NCBI GenBank assembly: GCA_945867155.1
Contig: CAMBHL010000004.1
Location: 1-64,000 of the forward strand
Origin: an uncultured Eubacteriaceae bacterium
GTDB lineage: Bacteria > Bacillota > Clostridia > Eubacteriales > Eubacteriaceae
DNA: 64,000 nt
Direction: 5' to 3'
Part shown: in pieces, positions 53,421-62,385 of the stretch
How positions within the stretch are numbered: position 1 is the first letter of the stretch
How the letters are laid out: every line of letters begins with the position of its first letter
Program-made: the position numbers and the translations under genes
The notes under the pieces: generated by a model
The model's database searches: none
Told to the model about the DNA's origin: nothing
The model's input: only the letters and a program-made list of their open reading frames with translations

Positions 53421-54307
53421 TTTTTCTTCAGATGCAAATTGTAATACCACTTAAAGACAGCGGTGCCGATGATGAAGGCGTAGCCGATGAGACTCAAGAT
53501 GTCGGGAATTTCTCCGAAGAAGAACAGCCCCCACATTGTTGCAAACAGCACCTGGGTGTAATCGAAGACGGAAATTTCCATTGCCGGCGCGTGGGTGTAA
53601 GCTGCCGTGACTGTGAGCTGACCGCCGGCGGCTGCGGTGCCGCCGATGAGAAGGAAGAACAGCTGAGAGCCACTCATTGGAACGTAATGTAGGCAGACTA
53701 TGGGCAGGCACAAGAGCACAGAAAAGGCTGAAAAAGCGAAAACGATGACGGGCCCTCGTTCGCCGTGGAGTCCGAGTTTGCGGACAAAGGCATAGGCGGT
53801 GCCGGCACCGAGTCCGCCGCAGAGTCCGATAAGCGCCGGAAAGCTGGCTGCAAAGCCGGCATGGGGCTTGATGACGAAGATAGCACCCACAAAAGCCAGG
53901 ATGACGCAGAGCACTTCGATGCGGTTCGGCTTTTCGCCAATGATGAAGGCAGACACGATCATTGCGAAGAAAGGTGCCATTTTGTTGAGAATGTTAGCAT
54001 CCGCTAGGCCGAGATGATCGATAGCGTAAAAATTACACAAAAGCCCGAGGGTGCCGCAGAACGCGCGCATAAACAGAGAAAAACCGCTGCCTTTTTTAGG
54101 CTTGAAACCTCCAGGTTCGCGGAGCAAAAGCACCGTGGCGATAATTAGCGCGACCAGGTTTCTGAAAAGCGCCTTTTCATAAGTGGGCAAATTGCCCGCG
54201 CGCTTGATAAAAAGACTCATGAGGGAGAAGCAGAAAGCTGAGCAGACGATGAAAAAGATGCCCAGGGCATGGTCGTTGTGCCGGTATTTTTTTAATAGTG
54301 TGTTCAA
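53417..54307 (-). CDS. EamA/DMT family transporter
   Basis: 296 residues, ten membrane helices in two EamA halves (about 18-145 and 155-290). FIVCSAFCFSLMSLFIKRAG and LGLADANILNKMAPFFAMIVSAFIIGEKP in the first half and the repeated FFGEIPDILSLIGYAFII in the second are typical. Drug/metabolite exporter of unknown substrate. TTG start with AAGGAAAGAAG upstream. Coupled to the HELAH gene. Confidence 0.87.
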   Translation of the reverse strand: MNTLLKKYRHNDHALGIFFIVCSAFCFSLMSLFIKRAGNLPTYEKALFRNLVALIIATVLLLREPGGFKPKKGSGFSLFMRAFCGTLGLLCNFYAIDHLGLADANILNKMAPFFAMIVSAFIIGEKPNRIEVLCVILAFVGAIFVIKPHAGFAASFPALIGLCGGLGAGTAYAFVRKLGLHGERGPVIVFAFSAFSVLLCLPIVCLHYVPMSGSQLFFLLIGGTAAAGGQLTVTAAYTHAPAMEISVFDYTQVLFATMWGLFFFGEIPDILSLIGYAFIIGTAVFKWYYNLHLKKK

Positions 54308-54444
54308 TTTAACATCTTCTTTCCTTGGTGAAATTAATCTAATATTTTATCAGATAATGAAAAAATTACAAATTATTTAAGAATTCTGAAAAAATTTCAA
54401 TCCTGTAATGGTTTAAAAAGACATGAGAATCAAAGGGCATTTTG

Positions 54445-54473
54445 TTGACGTTCACAGGCTTTAAGGGTAAAAT
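54445..54473 (+). promoter_or_regulatory. Promoter of rny
   Basis: -35 TTGACG (54445-54450), 17-base spacer, -10 TAAAAT (54468-54473). Confidence 0.7.
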
Positions 54474-54529
54474 AATAAAGATAAATGTCTAAAAATCTTT
54501 ATAAAAATACAAAACAGGAGGTGAAAAAG

Positions 54530-56059
54530 ATGACGACAATTATACTGGCAATTTGCATCGCTGTTGCATTTTTTGCCGGATATCTGATAAACAAGACCAT
54601 GTCAGAACGTCAGATTGGGTCGGCCAAAGAGCGGGCAGACCAGATCATCGACGACGCCAAAAAAGACGCCGAACATCAGAAAAAAGAAATGCTGTTCAGC
54701 GCCAAAGAAGAAGCGATGTCGATTAAAGACGCCATTGAAAAAGAAAACCGCGACCGGCGCAGCGAGCTCCAGAAAATGGAATCTCGTCTTTTGAACAAAG
54801 AAGAAAATCTTGACCGCAAGACGGCGAACCTCGAAAAGAGCCGCGAAAAGCTGGAACGGAGAAACCGCGAACTCGACCAGAAGCAAAAGAAACTGGCGGG
54901 CATGATGGACGAAAAGATCGCCGAACTCGAAAAGGTTTCGGGAATGTCCAAAGAAGAAGCCAAAGAAACGCTGATGGACGAAGTGGGCAAAGAAGCCCGG
55001 GCTGACGCTGCGGTGCTGTACAAAAAAATCGAAGACGAAGCGAAGGAAAACGCCGACAAGCGGGCGAGCGAAATCGTCGCCCAGTCGATCCAGCGCTATG
55101 CTGCGGATCACGTCGCCGAGTCGACCATTTCCGTTGTGAACCTGCCCAATGACGAAATGAAGGGGCGGATCATCGGCAGGGAAGGCCGCAATATTCGGGC
55201 CCTTGAAAAGATGACCGGCATCGACCTCATCATCGATGACACGCCGGAAGCCGTGGTGCTGTCCGGTTTTGACCCCATCCGAAGGGAAGTGGCGCGGATG
55301 GCTTTGGAACGTCTCATCGTCGACGGGCGCATCCATCCGGCGCGCATCGAAGAAGTGGTGAACAAGTGCCGCAAAGAACTGGACAACGAAATCAAGGAAA
55401 CCGGGGAACAGGCGTGCTTCGACACCGGCATTCACAATGTGCATCCGGAAATTGTCAAGCTCCTGGGCCGGTTGAAATACCGCACCAGCTACGGGCAGAA
55501 CGTGCTCAAGCACTCTATTGAAGTCTCGTACCTGGCCGGGATGATGGCGGCGGAACTCGGCGCCAACGTCAAGGTGGCCAAACGGGCCGGCCTGCTCCAC
55601 GATATCGGCAAGGCCATCGACCACGAAGTAGAAGGCAATCACGTTGAAATCGGCGTGAATGTTTTGAAGAAGCACAAAGAAAGCAAAGCGGTTATTCACG
55701 CGGTTGAAGCCCATCACAATGACGTCGAGCCCCAGACCATCGAAGCCGTTTTGATTCAGGCAGCCGACGCCATTTCGGCGGCGCGTCCCGGCGCAAGACG
55801 GGAAACGCTGGGATCTTACGTCCAGCGTCTTGAAGATCTTGAAAAGATCGCGGATTCCTTCGACGGCGTCGACAAATCCTACGCCATCCAGGCGGGCCGC
55901 GAAGTGCGGGTCATGGTGAAGCCGGAAAATGTCGATGACAAAACCCTGCCGCTTCTGGCTCGGGACATCGCAAAGAAGATTGAAACGGAAATGGAATATC
56001 CCGGAAATGTTAAAGTCAATTTGATCCGAGAAACCAGAGCTGTTGATTACGCAAAATAA
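54530..56059 (+). CDS. rny: Ribonuclease Y
   Basis: 509 residues, full length. N-terminal membrane helix (about 2-22), a long charged coiled coil (about 30-185), a KH domain with [15 protein letters not shown] (about 212-226), and an HD domain with [12 protein letters not shown] as metal site. It initiates mRNA decay in Gram-positives from the membrane. AGGAGGTG precedes the ATG at 54530; an in-frame upstream ATG has no ribosome site. Confidence 0.97.
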   Translation: MTTIILAICIAVAFFAGYLINKTMSERQIGSAKERADQIIDDAKKDAEHQKKEMLFSAKEEAMSIKDAIEKENRDRRSELQKMESRLLNKEENLDRKTANLEKSREKLERRNRELDQKQKKLAGMMDEKIAELEKVSGMSKEEAKETLMDEVGKEARADAAVLYKKIEDEAKENADKRASEIVAQSIQRYAADHVAESTISVVNLPNDEMKGRIIGREGRNIRALEKMTGIDLIIDDTPEAVVLSGFDPIRREVARMALERLIVDGRIHPARIEEVVNKCRKELDNEIKETGEQACFDTGIHNVHPEIVKLLGRLKYRTSYGQNVLKHSIEVSYLAGMMAAELGANVKVAKRAGLLHDIGKAIDHEVEGNHVEIGVNVLKKHKESKAVIHAVEAHHNDVEPQTIEAVLIQAADAISAARPGARRETLGSYVQRLEDLEKIADSFDGVDKSYAIQAGREVRVMVKPENVDDKTLPLLARDIAKKIETEMEYPGNVKVNLIRETRAVDYAK

Positions 56060-56068
56060 ACACAGAGG

Positions 56069-56094
56069 AAGGTTGCTCACCTTCCTTTTTTTAT
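56069..56094 (+). terminator. Intrinsic terminator after rny
   Basis: GGAAGGT-tgctc-ACCTTCC followed by seven T, 24 bases before ymdB. Partial readthrough is likely since rny-ymdB are usually linked. Confidence 0.8.
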
Positions 56095-56117
56095 GTTTGA
56101 TGAATGCGAGGTAATGC

Positions 56118-56921
56118 ATGAAAATACTGATGATAGGTGACGTTGTCGGCAGACCGGGGCGGCAGATCATCCGCGCTTATCTGCCTTCGGTCAAGGCGGA
56201 GCTTCAGGCGGATTTCGTCGTCGCCAACGGCGAAAATGCGTCGGGGGGCAACGGGCTCACGGAAAAGAACGCCCGCCAGCTCCTGTCGGCGCCGGTAGAC
56301 GTGCTCACCATGGGCAACCACGTGTGGCGTCAGAAAGAAACCCGGGACTACATCGATCAATACGACCGGATTGTAAGGCCCCTCAATTATCCGCCGGGCA
56401 CGCCTGGACAGGGGTACCACGTTTACGATTTCAAGGGGCTTCGCATTGGGGTCCTCAACATGTCCGGCCAGTCCTTTATGGACAATCTGGATTCGCCGTT
56501 TACGGCGGCGGATCAGGTGGTGCCGAAGCTTTTAGAAGCAAGCGATCTGCTGCTCGTCGATTTCCACGCGGAGACGACGAGCGAAAAAATCGCCATGGGC
56601 TATTATTTAGACGGTCAGGCGGCCGCAGTGGTCGGCACCCACACCCATGTGCAGACGGCCGACGCGAGGATTCTGCCCAAAGGCACGGCCTACATCACCG
56701 ATCTGGGCATGACCGGCCCCTTGAATGGCGTCCTCGGCGTCAAAGCGGAGATCATCCTCGAACAGCTTCAAACAAAAATGCCGGTGCGCTACGAAATCGA
56801 GCGGCAGATGCCCTGGCAGCTCAACGGCGTGCTCATCGACATCGACGAAACCACGCTGAAGCCCCGCAGCATCGAACGGGTTTATAAAGTATTTGATGAA
56901 GAAGACCATCCGGGCTTATAA
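56118..56921 (+). CDS. ymdB: YmdB family metallophosphoesterase
   Basis: 267 residues. Metal-site motifs IGDVVGRPGR at the start, ANGENASGG, MGNHVW, VDFHAE and GTHTHVQTAD are all present. YmdB in Bacillus is a cyclic-nucleotide 2',3' phosphodiesterase affecting RNA levels and development. It follows rny, the usual order. Confidence 0.93.
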   Translation: MKILMIGDVVGRPGRQIIRAYLPSVKAELQADFVVANGENASGGNGLTEKNARQLLSAPVDVLTMGNHVWRQKETRDYIDQYDRIVRPLNYPPGTPGQGYHVYDFKGLRIGVLNMSGQSFMDNLDSPFTAADQVVPKLLEASDLLLVDFHAETTSEKIAMGYYLDGQAAAVVGTHTHVQTADARILPKGTAYITDLGMTGPLNGVLGVKAEIILEQLQTKMPVRYEIERQMPWQLNGVLIDIDETTLKPRSIERVYKVFDEEDHPGL

Positions 56922-56961
56922 TAAAGGCAGTAAAACGAATCAATTTAAAGGGGGGATTGCT

Positions 56962-57612
56962 ATGGCATTTCAAATTCCTGACAACGTGCATCTTATTGAC
57001 AATCCATTGGTGATGGACCGGCTGACCGTGCTTCGGATGAAGAAGACGAGCACCCGCAAGTTCCGGGAAATTGTCAAAGAAATCAGCGGCTTTCTGGCCT
57101 ACGAAATCGGACGGACCCTGCCGATGCAGGACGTGGAAATTCAGACACCGATGCGGCGCACCGTTCAAAAGCGGATCGCCCAGTCCAAAAAAATGGCCAT
57201 CGTGCCGATTTTAAGGGCCGGCGTCGGGATGATTCCGGGCTTTACGAAGGTGTATCCGGACGTTCAGATCTTAAACATTGGCGTAAAGCGGGACAGCGTG
57301 ACCCACGCGCCGATTTCGTATTATGAAAATTTCCCCGACGACATCCGGGCTCACAAATGCATCATCATCGACCCCATGCTGGCGACAGGCGGCTCCATTG
57401 AATACACTGTCGAAAAGCTGAAGGCCAAGGGCTGCAAGGATATTGTCATCGCGGCGATCATCACGGCGCCGGAAGGCATTGAACGCATCAGCACGGCTTA
57501 TCCGGACATCCCGATTTTCTGCTGCGCCATCGACGATCATCTCGATAAAGACAAATACATTATTCCGGGTTTAGGGGATGCGGGGGACCGCATCTTCGGA
57601 ACAGAAGCATAA
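56962..57612 (+). CDS. upp: Uracil phosphoribosyltransferase
   Basis: 216 residues (usual 209). Converts uracil and PRPP to UMP. PILRAGVGMIPG, the PRPP loop IIIDPMLATGGS (about 133-144) and the C-terminal PGLGDAGDRIFGT are intact. The ATG at 56962 follows AAGGGGGG; the open frame extends upstream into ymdB without a ribosome site. Confidence 0.96.
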   Translation: MAFQIPDNVHLIDNPLVMDRLTVLRMKKTSTRKFREIVKEISGFLAYEIGRTLPMQDVEIQTPMRRTVQKRIAQSKKMAIVPILRAGVGMIPGFTKVYPDVQILNIGVKRDSVTHAPISYYENFPDDIRAHKCIIIDPMLATGGSIEYTVEKLKAKGCKDIVIAAIITAPEGIERISTAYPDIPIFCCAIDDHLDKDKYIIPGLGDAGDRIFGTEA

Positions 57613-57629
57613 AATTAAAGGAGAGTATC

Positions 57630-59066
57630 ATGAGCAAAGATGTATACGAAAATCCGCTGATTGAACGCTACGCGTCGAAGGAAATCGCGCAGATTTTTTC
57701 GTCGGATTTTAAGTTTTCCACCTGGCGCAGACTCTGGGTCGCCCTGGCGGAAACGGAACAGGAATTGGGGCTGGACATCACCGATGAACAAATCGACGAA
57801 TTGAAGTCCAAGATAAACGATATTGACTACGATCTGGCCGCGAAATACGAAAAGAAGCTGCGCCACGACGTCATGGCCCACGTTCACACCTACGGCGATC
57901 AGTGCCCGAAGGCGAAGGGGATCATTCATCTGGGCGCGACCTCGGCCTACGTCGGCGACAACACGGATATCATTCAGTATCACGCCGGGCTTTTGCACAC
58001 GAAAAAGATCCTCGTCAATCTCATCGCGAAGCTTGCGAAATTTGCGGACGCATATAAATCCCTGCCGACGCTCGGATTTACCCATTTCCAGCCGGCCCAG
58101 CTGACCACCGTCGGCAAGCGCGCCACCCTGTGGATTCAGGATCTTTTGATGGATTACGATGACTTGTGCTATTTGCTTTCGACGGTGAAGCTGCGCGGCG
58201 CGAAAGGCACGACGGGCACCCAGGCGTCTTTCATGGATTTGTTCGACAACGACGCGGAAAAAGTGAAGGAACTCGACCATAAAATTGCCGAAAAAATGGG
58301 CTTTGAAAAGACGTTCGCCGTGACGGGCCAGACCTATCCGCGCAAATTCGACGCCCGGGTATTGGCCGTGCTCTCCGGCATCGCTCAGAGCTTGTCGAAA
58401 TTCGCAACGGACATCCGTCTGCTCCAGCATCTGAAAGAAGTGGAAGAACCCTTCGAAAAGACCCAGATCGGCTCATCGGCTATGGCCTACAAGCGCAACC
58501 CGATGCGCTGCGAACGGATCTGCTCCCTGGCTCGCTACGTCATGATCGACAGCCTCAACCCGGCCATCACCGAAGCAACCCAGTGGTTTGAAAGAACCCT
58601 GGACGATTCGGCGAACAAGCGCATTTCCATTCCGGAAGCCTTCCTCGCCGTCGACGCCATCATCGGCATCGCCAACAACGTGTCCAGCGGCCTCGTGGTC
58701 TATCCGAAGGTCATTCACCAGCACATTATGAATGAGCTGCCTTTTATGGCGACGGAAAACATCATCATGGAAGGGGTTAAGCACGGCGGCGACCGCCAGG
58801 ATCTCCACGAAAAGATCCGTGTGCTGTCCATGCAGGCCGGTGCGACCGTCAAAGAAGAAGGCAAGCCCAACGATTTGATGGAACGCATCGTCGCAGACGG
58901 TTCTTTCGGCATTAAAGAAGAAGATATTCCGCAGATTTTAAATCCGGAACTCTACATCGGCCGCGCGCCTCATCAGGTGGAAAACTTCCTCGATGAAGAA
59001 GTGAAGCCGGTGCTCGACGCCAACCGCGACTTGATCGACGGCGAAACCGTCGAACTGAAGGTTTGA
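57630..59066 (+). CDS. purB: Adenylosuccinate lyase
   Basis: 478 residues, full length. Fumarase/aspartase fold; signature GSSAMAYKRNPMRCE (about 287-301) with the catalytic serine, plus TSAYVGDN and HFQPAQ.TT substrate loops. It cleaves two steps of purine synthesis (SAICAR and adenylosuccinate). GGAGAG precedes the ATG, 18 bases after upp. Confidence 0.97.
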   Translation: MSKDVYENPLIERYASKEIAQIFSSDFKFSTWRRLWVALAETEQELGLDITDEQIDELKSKINDIDYDLAAKYEKKLRHDVMAHVHTYGDQCPKAKGIIHLGATSAYVGDNTDIIQYHAGLLHTKKILVNLIAKLAKFADAYKSLPTLGFTHFQPAQLTTVGKRATLWIQDLLMDYDDLCYLLSTVKLRGAKGTTGTQASFMDLFDNDAEKVKELDHKIAEKMGFEKTFAVTGQTYPRKFDARVLAVLSGIAQSLSKFATDIRLLQHLKEVEEPFEKTQIGSSAMAYKRNPMRCERICSLARYVMIDSLNPAITEATQWFERTLDDSANKRISIPEAFLAVDAIIGIANNVSSGLVVYPKVIHQHIMNELPFMATENIIMEGVKHGGDRQDLHEKIRVLSMQAGATVKEEGKPNDLMERIVADGSFGIKEEDIPQILNPELYIGRAPHQVENFLDEEVKPVLDANRDLIDGETVELKV

Positions 59067-59099
59067 TGTTTTAGGTATTACGAAACAGGAGGGTAAGAG

Positions 59100-60266
59100 A
59101 TGTACAATTTTAGATTCAGCGTGCCCACGACGATTTATTTCGGCAAAGGACAGATTTCCCATCTGGCAGAATTGAAGGATTACGGCTCAAAAGCGCTCCT
59201 CGTTTACGGCGGCGGCAGCATCAAGCGCAACGGCATTTACGACGCGGCGCTAAAGATTTTAGGCGATGCCGGCGTGGCGGTGACGGAACTTTCCGGCGTT
59301 GAACCGAACCCGAGAATCGAAACCGTGCGAAAAGGCGTTGATTTGTGCAAAAGCGAAGGCATCGACATGGTGCTGGCCATCGGCGGCGGCAGCACCATTG
59401 ACTGCGCCAAAGTGGTCGCCGCAGGGGCGGTCTACGACGGCGACGCCTGGGACCTCGTCCTCGATCCGGAAAAGATCAAAGAGGCTCTGCCGATTTTCTC
59501 GGTGCTGACGCTGTCTGCGACGGGTTCTGAAATGGACGAGTTCGCCGTGATTTCAGATATGAGCAAAAACGAAAAATGGGGGACCGGGGCCCAGGCCCTG
59601 AAGCCGACGATGTCGGTGCTCGACCCAACGTATACCTATTCTGTTTCGAAGAAGCAGACCGCGGCCGGCACCGCCGATATGATGAGCCATACCTTCGAAA
59701 GCTATTTCACAAAGGAACCGGGCTGCGACGTTCAGGCGAGGTTTGCCGAAGGGCTGCTTAAGACCATGATCAAATACGGCCCAGTCGCCCTTGAAAAACC
59801 GGACAATTACGATGCCAGAGCCAATCTGATGTGGGCCGCGAGCCACGCCATCAACGGTCTGGTTGCCGCCGGCAGCCAACCGGCCTGGTGCGTGCACCCC
59901 ATGGAACACGAACTCTCCGCCTTCTACGACATCACCCACGGCGAAGGCCTCGCCATTCTCACCCCGGCGTGGATGGATTTCGTGCTGAAGAAAGATCCGT
60001 CGACCGCGGCGAATTTCGCCGCTTACGGCCGGAATGTCTGGGATATTGCCGAAACGGATGATGAAAAAGCTGCAAAAGAAGCGATTGCCAAGACCCGCAC
60101 GTTTTTCTTCGAAACCATGGGCCTGCCGGCAAATCTCCGGGCGGTGGGCATCGACAGTGACGAACATTTCGGCGTGATGGCTGAAAAAGCCGCCAAAGGC
60201 AGCGAAGGCTGTTTTGTGCCGCTGACCAAAGCAGACATCATCGAAATTTTCAAAGCCGCATTTTAA
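59100..60266 (+). CDS. Iron-containing alcohol dehydrogenase (butanol dehydrogenase/YqhD-like)
   Basis: 388 residues. NAD(P) site AIGGGSTIDCAKVVA (about 97-111), TLSATGSEMDEFAVI, and metal ligands in MMSHTFESYF, HPMEHELSA and HGEGLAILTPAW. The layout follows the BDH/YqhD branch, which usually uses NADPH to reduce aldehydes to alcohols. The first gene of this kind in the window (22632) belongs to a different subgroup. GGAGGG precedes the ATG. Confidence 0.9.
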   Translation: MYNFRFSVPTTIYFGKGQISHLAELKDYGSKALLVYGGGSIKRNGIYDAALKILGDAGVAVTELSGVEPNPRIETVRKGVDLCKSEGIDMVLAIGGGSTIDCAKVVAAGAVYDGDAWDLVLDPEKIKEALPIFSVLTLSATGSEMDEFAVISDMSKNEKWGTGAQALKPTMSVLDPTYTYSVSKKQTAAGTADMMSHTFESYFTKEPGCDVQARFAEGLLKTMIKYGPVALEKPDNYDARANLMWAASHAINGLVAAGSQPAWCVHPMEHELSAFYDITHGEGLAILTPAWMDFVLKKDPSTAANFAAYGRNVWDIAETDDEKAAKEAIAKTRTFFFETMGLPANLRAVGIDSDEHFGVMAEKAAKGSEGCFVPLTKADIIEIFKAAF

Positions 60267-60280
60267 AATTCAAAATATCA

Positions 60281-60323
60281 AAAAAGACAGATCACGAATC
60301 GTCATCGTGATCTGTCTTTTTTT
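60281..60323. terminator. Bidirectional intrinsic terminator
   Basis: AAAGACAGATCACGA / TCGTGATCTGTCTTT with A and T runs. Confidence 0.88.
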
Positions 60324-60331
60324 GTAAAAAT

Positions 60332-60559
60332 TTAAAAAGTCCCGGCCATGTAGGTGCGTCCCCAGTCGCAGATGGCATAAATGGCCGTTTTCAGGGTTTT
60401 GCCCTTTTCAGTCAGAGAATACTCCGTTTTCGGCGGCACGACGGGGTAGACTTTTTTGTGAATGAGGCCGTCGGCTTCCATGGAATGAAGCTGCTGGGAC
60501 AGCATTTTCGCCGAAGCATTTGGAATATATTTCTGAATCTGGCTGAATCTTAAAACCCG
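60332..60559 (-). pseudogene. HxlR family regulator, 5'-truncated remnant
   Basis: The minus strand reads 76 codons of a HxlR winged helix to a normal stop: LRFSQIQKYIP, AKMLSQQLHSMEADGLI and VVPPKTEYSLTEKG are family motifs. The first ~35-40 residues (the usual CPV.....GGKW...L part) and any start codon are missing. The homology ends at about 60559, where the next remnant begins on the other strand. Confidence 0.75.
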
Positions 60560-60561
60560 TC

Positions 60562-60726
60562 CACACCTACGTTCAGGAAGACTGTCTCAACGAACGGGGA
60601 AAGATCGATTATGAAAAAGTCAGCCCCGTGCTGTTTGAATTCCAGAATGCCCGGTATTTATCGACAGGAAATGTGATCGGACAATGCTGGCAGACCGGAA
60701 GGAACTTTCAGGCAGAATCCAAATGA
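60562..60726 (+). pseudogene. Flavin reductase-like protein, C-terminal remnant
   Basis: The plus strand reads 54 codons to a stop: HTYVQEDCLNERGKIDYEKV and VLFEFQNARYLSTGNVIGQ resemble the end of flavin-reductase (FMN-binding split-barrel) proteins. No start codon or ribosome site; the first ~130-150 residues are lost. Lies head-to-head with the HxlR remnant. Confidence 0.6.
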
Positions 60727-60774
60727 CATCGCCATTTGTTAATACCCTGCAGATAATCAAGCATTGTTTGTTTT

Positions 60775-60812
60775 AATCAGTTTTCTCAAAAGAAAACTGA
60801 TTATTTTTTTAT
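60775..60812 (+). terminator. Intrinsic terminator
   Basis: AATCAGTTTTCT-caaa-AGAAAACTGATT plus T run; insulates the following leader from upstream transcription. Confidence 0.85.
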
Positions 60813-60819
60813 TTTCCGC

Positions 60820-60848
60820 TTGACATAGTAAGCAAATAGGATTAATAT
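60820..60848 (+). promoter_or_regulatory. Promoter of the metY-cysK leader
   Basis: -35 TTGACA (60820-60825), 17-base spacer, -10 TAATAT (60843-60848). Predicted start ~60855. Confidence 0.8.
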
Positions 60849-60856
60849 ATAGGCAT

Positions 60857-60877
60857 AACATATTTAAATTCTATGTT
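60857..60877. promoter_or_regulatory. Inverted repeat at the metY-cysK transcription start
   Basis: AACATA-N9-TATGTT. Could be an operator just downstream of the promoter or a weak 5' hairpin. No regulator assigned. Confidence 0.35.
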
Positions 60878-60900
60878 TAATAAGACTTTGGAGGTGCCGA

Positions 60901-61008
60901 ATGCATAAAGTTGTCGGATTTGCCGGGACGTGTCAGAGCGATTGGATTCGACACGTACTCAGACACAACATCAGCGGACGAATGTGCAGCTTGAAATGTT
61001 GTTGTTAG
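60901..61008 (+). CDS. Leader peptide ending in a Cys-Cys-Cys run, probable cysteine sensor
   Basis: 35 codons. An excellent ribosome site (GGAGGTG, 60890-60896) is 4 bases before the ATG. The peptide has cysteine at 11 and 29, and its last seven residues are C-S-L-K-C-C-C then TAG: five Cys codons, four in the final seven. It lies 66 bases before metY with a strong promoter upstream and no other feature in the leader. Two 7-base inverted repeats overlap it: 60928-60934/60950-60956, and 60964-60970/60996-61002, the latter covering the tandem Cys codons. Too short and Cys-rich for an ordinary enzyme; the position argues for ribosome-stalling control by Cys-tRNA level. Confidence 0.7.
   Translation: MHKVVGFAGTCQSDWIRHVLRHNISGRMCSLKCCC
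60964..61002 (+). promoter_or_regulatory. Hairpin over the tandem cysteine codons of the leader
   Basis: ACAACAT (60964-60970) pairs with ATGTTGT (60996-61002). A ribosome stalled on the Cys codons would disrupt it. No T run follows, so classical termination is not obvious. Confidence 0.4.
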
Positions 61009-61074
61009 ATCTTGTTAAAAAAATTAGCAGTAATAAAGTATTAAAAATAAAAAACAAAGAAAGCGAGAAATAAA

Positions 61075-62355
61075 ATGGCTTATAAATTTGAAACATTACA
61101 GTTGCACGTTGGACAGGAACAAGCAGATCCGGTTACCGATTCCAGAGCAGTTCCGATTTACGCGACCACTTCCTATGTTTTCCACAACTCCAAGCACGCG
61201 GCAGACCGCTTCGGCCTGAGAGACGCCGGCAACATTTACGGCCGTCTGACCAACTCCACCGTCGACGTTTTTGAAAAACGCATCGCCGCACTGGAAGGCG
61301 GTTCTGCAGGACTGGCAACAGCCTCCGGTTCAGCAGCCATTACTTACACGATTGAAGCTCTGGCACATGAAGGCCAGAACATCGTCGCCGCCAAGACCGT
61401 TTACGGCGGCACCTACAATTTACTGGAACATACCCTTCCGCATTTCGGCGTTACCGGCAAATGGGTTGACCCCTACGACTACGATGAAATCGAAGGGGCC
61501 ATCGACGAAAACACCCAGGCCCTTTACGCAGAAACCTTGGGGAACCCGAACTCCAACATCATCGACATTGAAAAATGGGCTGAAATCGCACACAAACACA
61601 ACATTCCATTGGTCATCGACAACACGTTTGCAACCCCGTTCTTAGTCAGACCTTTTGAATACGGCGCAGACATCGTGGTTCATTCCGCGACGAAATTCAT
61701 CGGCGGCCACGGCACAGCCATCGGCGGCGTCGTCGTTGACGGCGGCAGCTTCGACTGGAAAGCCAGCGGACGTTATCCATGGATTTCCGAACCCGACCCG
61801 TCTTACCACGGCATCAGCTTCGCAGACGCTGCAGGCCCGGCTGCATTTGCCACCTACATCCGCGCGATCCTGTTAAGAGATCAGGGCGCAACCCTGTCTC
61901 CGTTCCACGCCTTCCTGTTCCTGCAGGGTCTTGAAACCTTGTCTCTGCGTGTGGAACGCCACGTCCAGAACGCGCTGAAAGTTGTCGATTACCTGAAGAA
62001 CCATCCCCAGGTTGAAGCGGTTCATCATCCGGTTTTGGAAAGTGAACCGAGCCACGATCTGTATGACAAATACTTCCCGAACGGCGGCGGTTCCATCTTC
62101 ACCTTTGAAATCAAAGGCGACGCTCAAACCGCAATGGACTTCATCGACAACCTGCCGATCTTCTCACTGTTAGCCAATGTGGCCGACGTCAAATCCTTGG
62201 TCATCCACCCGGCATCTACGACCCACTCACAGCTCAACGAAGAAGAACTTCTGGATCAAGGCATCAAGCCGAACACCATCAGACTTTCTATCGGGATCGA
62301 AAATGTGGACGATTTGATCGACGCATTGGATACCGCATTTAAAGCAGTAAAATAA
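61075..62355 (+). CDS. metY: O-acetylhomoserine sulfhydrylase
   Basis: 426 residues, the usual length. PLP enzyme of the Cys/Met metabolism family. Motifs: [40 protein letters not shown], and the PLP lysine in [13 protein letters not shown]. Makes homocysteine from O-acetylhomoserine and sulfide. The ribosome site is weak (GCGAG), so its translation may depend on what happens in the leader. First gene of an operon with cysK. Confidence 0.95.
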   Translation: MAYKFETLQLHVGQEQADPVTDSRAVPIYATTSYVFHNSKHAADRFGLRDAGNIYGRLTNSTVDVFEKRIAALEGGSAGLATASGSAAITYTIEALAHEGQNIVAAKTVYGGTYNLLEHTLPHFGVTGKWVDPYDYDEIEGAIDENTQALYAETLGNPNSNIIDIEKWAEIAHKHNIPLVIDNTFATPFLVRPFEYGADIVVHSATKFIGGHGTAIGGVVVDGGSFDWKASGRYPWISEPDPSYHGISFADAAGPAAFATYIRAILLRDQGATLSPFHAFLFLQGLETLSLRVERHVQNALKVVDYLKNHPQVEAVHHPVLESEPSHDLYDKYFPNGGGSIFTFEIKGDAQTAMDFIDNLPIFSLLANVADVKSLVIHPASTTHSQLNEEELLDQGIKPNTIRLSIGIENVDDLIDALDTAFKAVK

Positions 62356-62385
62356 GCATTCACTATCTTTTTGGAGGCATTACAA

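Noticed and set aside
54602..56170. 522-codon open frame opposite rny
   Set aside because: It is a shadow of the RNase Y gene: no ribosome site, Phe/Asp-rich composition from reversed Lys/Glu codons, no known motif.
57615..58430. 271-codon open frame opposite purB
   Set aside because: Antisense shadow of a confidently identified gene; no start signal or protein motif.
60850..61074. SAM riboswitch or T-box in the metY-cysK leader
   Set aside because: No S-box or T-box core sequence could be found; the leader is filled by the Cys-rich peptide frame.
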